A DNA stretch of 8,476 nt from Streptomyces sp. NRRL B-1347 (GTDB lineage: Bacteria > Actinomycetota > Actinomycetes > Streptomycetales > Streptomycetaceae). A program made the translations under genes and the position numbers. The DNA lies in assembly GCF_000720325.1 (NCBI RefSeq), contig NZ_JOJM01000127.1, positions 1 through 8,476 on the forward strand, given 5' to 3'. Of the stretch, positions 4,826-8,476 are shown one piece after another. Each line of letters starts with the position of its first letter. The first letter of the stretch is position 1. The notes under the pieces were generated by a model. It saw only the letters and a program-made list of their open reading frames with translations. It searched no databases and had not been told where the DNA came from.

Positions 4826-7612
4826 CTAGGGAGCCTCCCCGCGGAGCACGGCGAGCACTCCATCCAGCTCATCGGGTTTCACAAGAACGTCACGAGCCTT
4901 CGACCCCTCGCTCGGACCCACGATGTTGCGCGACTCCATGAGGTCCATGAGGCGGCCGGCCTTGGCGAAGCCGACGCGCAGCTTGCGCTGGAGCATCGAC
5001 GTGGACCCGAACTGGGTGGAGACGACCAGCTCGGCCGCCTGGCACAGCAGGTCGAGGTCGTCGCCGATGTCCTCGTCGATCTCCTTCTTCTGCTTGGTGC
5101 CCACCGTGACGTCGTCGCGGAAGACCGGCGCCATCTGGTCCTTGCAGTGCTGTACGACCGCCGCGACCTCGTCCTCGGTGACGAAGGCGCCCTGCATGCG
5201 GACCGGCTTGTTCGCACCCATCGGCAGGAAGAGCCCGTCGCCCTTGCCGATGAGCTTCTCGGCGCCGGGCTGGTCGAGGATCACGCGGCTGTCGGCGAGC
5301 GAGGAGGTGGCGAACGCGAGCCGGGAGGGAACGTTCGCCTTGATCAGGCCGGTCACGACGTCCACGGACGGCCGCTGCGTCGCGAGCACCAGGTGGATGC
5401 CGGCCGCGCGCGCGAGCTGGGTGATGCGCACGATCGAGTCCTCGACGTCGCGCGGCGCGACCATCATCAGGTCGGCCAGCTCGTCGACGATCACCAGCAG
5501 GTACGGGTACGGCTTGAGCTCCCGTTCGCTGCCCTCGGGCGTCTTGAGCTTGCCGTCGCGCACGGCCTGATTGAAGTCGTCGATGTGGCGGTAGCCGAAC
5601 GCCGCGAGGTCGTCGTAGCGCAGGTCCATCTCGCGCACGACCCACTGGAGCGCCTCGGCGGCCCGCTTGGGGTTGGTGATGATCGGCGTGATCAGGTGCG
5701 GGATGCCCTCGTAGGCGGTGAGCTCCACGCGCTTGGGGTCGACGAGGACCATCCGCACGTCCTCGGGCGTCGCTCTTATCATGATCGACGTGATCAGGCA
5801 GTTGATGCAGGACGACTTGCCGGATCCGGTGGCTCCGGCCACCAGGATGTGCGGCATCTTCGCCATGTTGGCCATCACGTAGCCGCCCTCGACGTCCTTG
5901 CCAAGCGCGACGAGCATGGGGTGGTCGTCCTCGGCCGCGTCGGCCAGGCGCAGCACGTCTCCTACGTTGACCATCTCGCGGTCGGTGTTCGGGATCTCGA
6001 TGCCGACCGCGGACTTGCCCGGGATCGGCGAGATGATCCGCACGTCCGGGGACGCGACGGCGTAGGCGATGTTCTTCGCCAGGGCGGTGATCTTCTCGAC
6101 CTTCACGGCCGGGCCCAGCTCGACCTCGTAGCGCGTGACCGTCGGGCCGCGCGTGAAGCCGGTGACGGCGGCGTCGACCTTGAACTCGGTGAAGACGTTC
6201 GTCAGCGAGTCCACGACCGCGTCGTTGGCCGCGCTGCGGGTCTTGCCGGGGCCGCCGCGCTCCAGGAGGTCGAGCGACGGCAGGGAGTACGTGATGTCCC
6301 CGGAGAGCTGGAGCTGCTCCGCGCGCGGGGGCAGGTCGCGCGGCTCGTCCGGCGCGGCCTTGGTCAGGTCGGGCACGCCGGCGCGCGGGGGCTCCTCGGC
6401 CGCGGCCTTGCGGCCCGGCACGACGTCCGCGCCGCGCGCGGGCGGCACGGGCCCGGACGGGTCCTGCGGCGCGCGCTCCACGGAGACGCCCTGCGTGAGG
6501 TCCGCGACCAGCGGCGAGGGCGGCATGCCGTGCAGCACGGCGCCGTCGAGCGCGGCGGCCGCGGCGGCGGCCACGTCCACCGCGTCCATGGGGCGGTCGG
6601 GATCGGGCTGCACGGAGGCGCGGCGGGGCCTGCGGCGCTTGGACAGGGCCTCTTCCTCGGCCTGGTCCGGGGAGGCCTCCTGCGGGCCGTCAGCGGGCCG
6701 CCTGCGGATCCGGGAGCGGGGGCGCGCAGGCAGTGCCTCGCGCCACTGGTCGTCGTACCGCTCGTCGTCCTCGGTGTACTCGATGTACTCCCCGTGCTCC
6801 CCGTACTCGTCGGCCTTGGCGGGCGCCTCGATGACGCCGAGGCGTACGCCGAGCGCGCGCAGGCGCTGCGGGATGGCGTTGACCGGGGTCGCCGTGACGA
6901 CGAGGAGGCCGAAGACCGTCAGCAGGACCAGCATCGGCACGGCGAGGACCTCGCCCATCGCCTTGGTCAAGGGCGTCGACGCGCCCCAGCCGACGAGCCC
7001 GCCCGCGTCCCTTATGGCCTGCATGCCGTCCCCGCGCGCGGGTGAGCCGCAGGCGATGTGCACCTGTCCGAGCACGCCGAGGACCAGCGCGGACAGGCCG
7101 ATCACGATGCGGCCGTTGGCGTCGACCTTCTCCGGGTGCCGGATGAGGCGCATGGCCATGCCCGCGACGAGGAGCGGCACGAGCAGGTCGAGCCGTCCGA
7201 AGGCGCCGGTGACCAGTATCTCGACGAGGTCGCCGACGGGGCCGCGGAGATTGGACCAGGTGCCCGCCGCGACGATCAGCGCGATGCCGAGGAGCAGCAG
7301 CGCGAGTCCGTCCTTGCGGTGCGCGGGGTCCAGTCCTTTGGCGCCGCGGCCCACGCCGCGGAACATCGCGCCCACGGCGTGCGCGATGCCGAGCCAGATG
7401 GCGCGAACCACGCGGTAGAGGCCGTTGGTGGGGCTCGGCGCCGGCTTCGGGGCGGGCTTCTTGGGCGCCGCGGCCTTCTTGGCGGGCGCCTTCTTCGCCG
7501 CGGCCTTCTTGGCCGGCGGCTTCTTGGCGGCGGCCTTCTTCGCCGGAGCCTTGGTCGGCGCGGCCGCCTTCTTCGCGGGCGTCTTCTTGGCTGCGGACTG
7601 ACGTGAGGCCAT
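4826..7612 (-). CDS. ftsK: DNA translocase FtsK/SpoIIIE
   Basis: A 928-residue membrane-anchored DNA pump that clears chromosomes through closing septa, in Streptomyces mainly during sporulation septation. In order: a Lys/Ala/Pro-repeat tail (about 9-57); about four transmembrane segments (roughly 99-117, 137-154, 168-187, 222-244); a long charged linker with an acidic tyrosine repeat around residues 277-288 (EYGEHGEYIEYTEDDE); then the motor. The motor has Walker A GATGSGKS at about 592-599, followed by VDPKRVELTAYEGIPHL, Walker B LLVIVDELADL at about 703-713, and LATQRPSVDVVTGLIKANVP. The C-terminal gamma winged-helix domain (about 845-925, with STSMLQRKLRVGFAKAGRLMD) reads DNA orientation. 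All key residues are present. The start ATG at 7612 (MASRQSAAKK) is preferred on family grounds; a GTG at 7648 adds 12 residues. Neither start has a good SD. The gene appears intact. Confidence 0.96.
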   Translation of the reverse strand: MASRQSAAKKTPAKKAAAPTKAPAKKAAAKKPPAKKAAAKKAPAKKAAAPKKPAPKPAPSPTNGLYRVVRAIWLGIAHAVGAMFRGVGRGAKGLDPAHRKDGLALLLLGIALIVAAGTWSNLRGPVGDLVEILVTGAFGRLDLLVPLLVAGMAMRLIRHPEKVDANGRIVIGLSALVLGVLGQVHIACGSPARGDGMQAIRDAGGLVGWGASTPLTKAMGEVLAVPMLVLLTVFGLLVVTATPVNAIPQRLRALGVRLGVIEAPAKADEYGEHGEYIEYTEDDERYDDQWREALPARPRSRIRRRPADGPQEASPDQAEEEALSKRRRPRRASVQPDPDRPMDAVDVAAAAAAALDGAVLHGMPPSPLVADLTQGVSVERAPQDPSGPVPPARGADVVPGRKAAAEEPPRAGVPDLTKAAPDEPRDLPPRAEQLQLSGDITYSLPSLDLLERGGPGKTRSAANDAVVDSLTNVFTEFKVDAAVTGFTRGPTVTRYEVELGPAVKVEKITALAKNIAYAVASPDVRIISPIPGKSAVGIEIPNTDREMVNVGDVLRLADAAEDDHPMLVALGKDVEGGYVMANMAKMPHILVAGATGSGKSSCINCLITSIMIRATPEDVRMVLVDPKRVELTAYEGIPHLITPIITNPKRAAEALQWVVREMDLRYDDLAAFGYRHIDDFNQAVRDGKLKTPEGSERELKPYPYLLVIVDELADLMMVAPRDVEDSIVRITQLARAAGIHLVLATQRPSVDVVTGLIKANVPSRLAFATSSLADSRVILDQPGAEKLIGKGDGLFLPMGANKPVRMQGAFVTEDEVAAVVQHCKDQMAPVFRDDVTVGTKQKKEIDEDIGDDLDLLCQAAELVVSTQFGSTSMLQRKLRVGFAKAGRLMDLMESRNIVGPSEGSKARDVLVKPDELDGVLAVLRGEAP
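7442..7588 (-). repeat. Tandem Lys/Ala/Pro repeat encoding the FtsK N-terminal tail
   Basis: About 16 near-repeats of short units such as KKAAA, APAKK and KKPP make up residues 9-57 of FtsK. At DNA level they are imperfect repeats of GCCGCCAAGAAG type. The tail is strongly basic and resembles the C-terminal tails of histone H1-like proteins. It lies before the first membrane segment, on the cytoplasmic side, and could touch DNA or acidic lipids (inference). Repeats of this type are prone to change length between strains. Confidence 0.8.
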
Positions 7613-7727
7613 GGGTGTGAGATTACCGGGGGAGGCGACGGTGGACACGTGTGCCTACTGCTTCACCCGTTTGTGTCGCCCTTGTGGGGGCGGCGAACTG
7701 ACAAGGCTTCACAGGGCGGCTGACGAC

Positions 7728-7751
7728 GGCTCACGGCAGCTGCCGGGAGCC
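7728..7751. terminator. 24-bp dyad in the osaB-ftsK intergenic region
   Basis: GGCTCACGGCAG (7728-7739) is followed at once by its reverse complement with a single mismatched pair (7733/7746), so 11 of 12 pairs match. Its inner 12 bp (CGGCAG-CTGCCG) are perfect. It lies 87 nt past the stop of the response regulator and 116 nt before the ftsK start. It may terminate the upstream transcript or bind a regulator of ftsK. A second perfect palindrome, CGATGCATCG, lies beside it at 7754-7763. Confidence 0.45.
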
Positions 7752-7821
7752 ATCGATGCATCGTACGGAACGATTGCTTCCGCCATCGGTGCGACAGCAC
7801 CGGAGGGGCCGCGCGCGGGCG

Positions 7822-7835
7822 GCGGCCCGGGCCGC
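7822..7835 (-). terminator. GC-only palindrome just after the response-regulator stop
   Basis: GCGGCCC-GGGCCGC is a perfect 14-bp palindrome that begins 2 nt after the stop codon (7838-7840). It sits inside a longer all-GC stretch (7806-7836) that can form alternative stems (GGCCGC at 7807-7812 with GCGGCC at 7822-7827). It probably contributes to 3'-end formation of the upstream mRNA. Chance is possible in DNA this GC-rich. Confidence 0.4.
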
Positions 7836-7837
7836 GG

Positions 7838-8377
7838 TCAGTTCTGCGACGGCACCGACGGCGCTCCGCTGCCGGTGCCCGGCTCCAGGGCGTCAAGAGC
7901 CCTGCGCAAACCGGTGAGTTTGCGTTCGAGATGGGCTGCCGTGGCGACGGCGGCCGCGTCGGCCGACTCGTCGTCGAGCTGTTTGGACAGCGCCTCGGCC
8001 TGCTCCTCAACAGCGGCGAGCCGCGCGGACAGTTCGGCCAGGAGACCGGCGGGCTCCTTGGTGTCCTCGGCCGCCGCCTTGCCGCCGCCCTCCAGCTGGA
8101 GGCGCAGCAGGGCCGCCTGCTCGCGCAGTTGGCAGTTCTTCATGTACAGCTCGACGAACACCGAGACCTTCGCGCGCAGGACCCACGGGTCGAAGGGCTT
8201 GGAGATGTAGTCCACGGCGCCGGCCGCGTACCCCCGGAAGGTGTGGTGCGGGCCGTGGTTGATCGCTGTGAGGAAGATGATCGGGATGTCCCGGGTCCGC
8301 TCCCGCCGCTTGATGTGCGCCGCGGTCTCGAAGCCGTCCATCCCTGGCATCTGGACGTCCAGGAGAATGACCGCGAA
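7838..8377 (-). CDS. osaB: OsaB-like response regulator, 5' part missing at a repeat junction
   Basis: The remaining frame starts inside a CheY-like receiver domain and runs to a complete C-terminus. It keeps FAVILLDVQMPGMDGF with the phosphoryl-accepting Asp (codon 8357-8359), the switch Thr in IFLTAI, and the Lys in YISKPFD. Missing are the first beta strands and the acidic pair that binds the metal, about 50 residues. After the receiver comes a Leu/Glu/Ala-rich region (LREQAALLRLQLE; LLAELSARLAAVEEQAEALSKQL) likely to form a coiled coil, and no DNA-binding domain. This layout and the place next to ftsK match OsaB, the osmoadaptation regulator of S. coelicolor that works with the hybrid kinase OsaA. 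The frame stays open through the repeat to 8476, but those residues are unlike a receiver. A Met codon at 8350 (MPGMDG) is internal, not a real start. It is either disrupted by a repeat or cut by an assembly boundary. Confidence 0.75.
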   Translation of the reverse strand, partial: FAVILLDVQMPGMDGFETAAHIKRRERTRDIPIIFLTAINHGPHHTFRGYAAGAVDYISKPFDPWVLRAKVSVFVELYMKNCQLREQAALLRLQLEGGGKAAAEDTKEPAGLLAELSARLAAVEEQAEALSKQLDDESADAAAVATAAHLERKLTGLRRALDALEPGTGSGAPSVPSQN

Positions 8378-8476
8378 GTAACTGGTTAGGTCTGTGGGGC
8401 TGGTGGGTGTGCCGGGCTGCAGGTTGGCGGTTGCCGGTGTCCCGGCGTTGAGAGGGCTCCTGGTTTGATCTTGGTG
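8378..8476 (-). repeat. End of a repeated sequence, right copy (shared core 8378-8407)
   Basis: Read on the minus strand, this stretch ends in the same core as the left edge (30 nt against 31 nt at 69-99), finishing in CTAACCAGTTAC. The next base belongs to the response-regulator gene. Outside the core it differs from the left copy, so the two are related but not identical. I see no complete gene and no known transposase motif in 99 nt. The frame of the adjoining regulator stays open across it (33 codons), which means little at this GC content. Confidence 0.6.

Noticed and set aside
6770..6812. Short tandem GTACTC/CCCCGT repeat
   Set aside because: It encodes the acidic EYGEHGEYIEYTEDDE segment of the FtsK linker; a coding microrepeat, not a separate element.
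4595..7045. 816-codon open frame on the plus strand opposite ftsK
   Set aside because: It is antisense to a clear ftsK gene. Its translation is a low-complexity Arg/Leu/Val/Gly/Asp-rich product without motifs, the usual shadow of high-GC coding DNA.
8378..8476. Open frame continuing from the response regulator through the repeat as a gene fusion
   Set aside because: Thirty-three open codons are expected by chance at this GC content. The residues are Pro/Thr-rich with no receiver features and no start can be seen.
1..8476. CRISPR array, tRNA or rRNA, toxin-antitoxin pair or phage genes
   Set aside because: I looked for regularly spaced repeats, tRNA-like cloverleaf ends and small paired genes on both strands and found none.

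Overview
The window looks like a piece of a Streptomyces (or close actinomycete) chromosome. It is very GC-rich, codons favour G or C at the third position, SD sites are GGAGG-type, and the gene order osaB-like / ftsK / rodZ-like / rimO / pgsA / cinA / clgR is the block I know from Streptomyces, upstream of the recA region. All recognisable genes lie on the minus strand and so read from right to left. The long plus-strand ORFs are high-GC shadows.

Layout in transcription order (right to left). At 8378-8476 is the end of a repeated, unidentified sequence. It abuts a response regulator (OsaB type) that has lost the first part of its receiver domain. A 225-nt intergenic region with palindromes and terminator-like hairpins follows, then the full DNA translocase gene ftsK. 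Next comes a 266-nt intergenic region with a 28-bp near-palindrome, a 21-bp tandem repeat and a plausible promoter for a membrane-anchored RodZ-like protein. After a 94-nt gap starts a tight group: rimO, pgsA and cinA overlap by 4 nt each (ATGA, GTGA). clgR follows 109 nt later with its own strong SD, and ends before a perfect 15-bp hairpin terminator. At 1-99 a second copy of the repeat end closes the window.

Working together: this is mostly housekeeping. It covers chromosome translocation (FtsK), cell shape or division scaffolding (RodZ-like), ribosomal protein S12 modification (RimO), acidic phospholipid synthesis (PgsA), NMN deamidation (CinA domain) and control of Clp proteolysis (ClgR), with an osmotic-stress response regulator at the edge. 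I see no new multi-gene system. The unusual part is at the edges. The first and last 99 nt end, pointing inward, in the same ~30-bp sequence in inverted orientation. On the right the join falls inside the receiver domain of the response regulator. The exact 99-nt symmetry suggests that the window is an assembly unit bounded by multicopy sequence. Whether the join is a real insertion or rearrangement, or an assembly effect, cannot be settled from this sequence alone.
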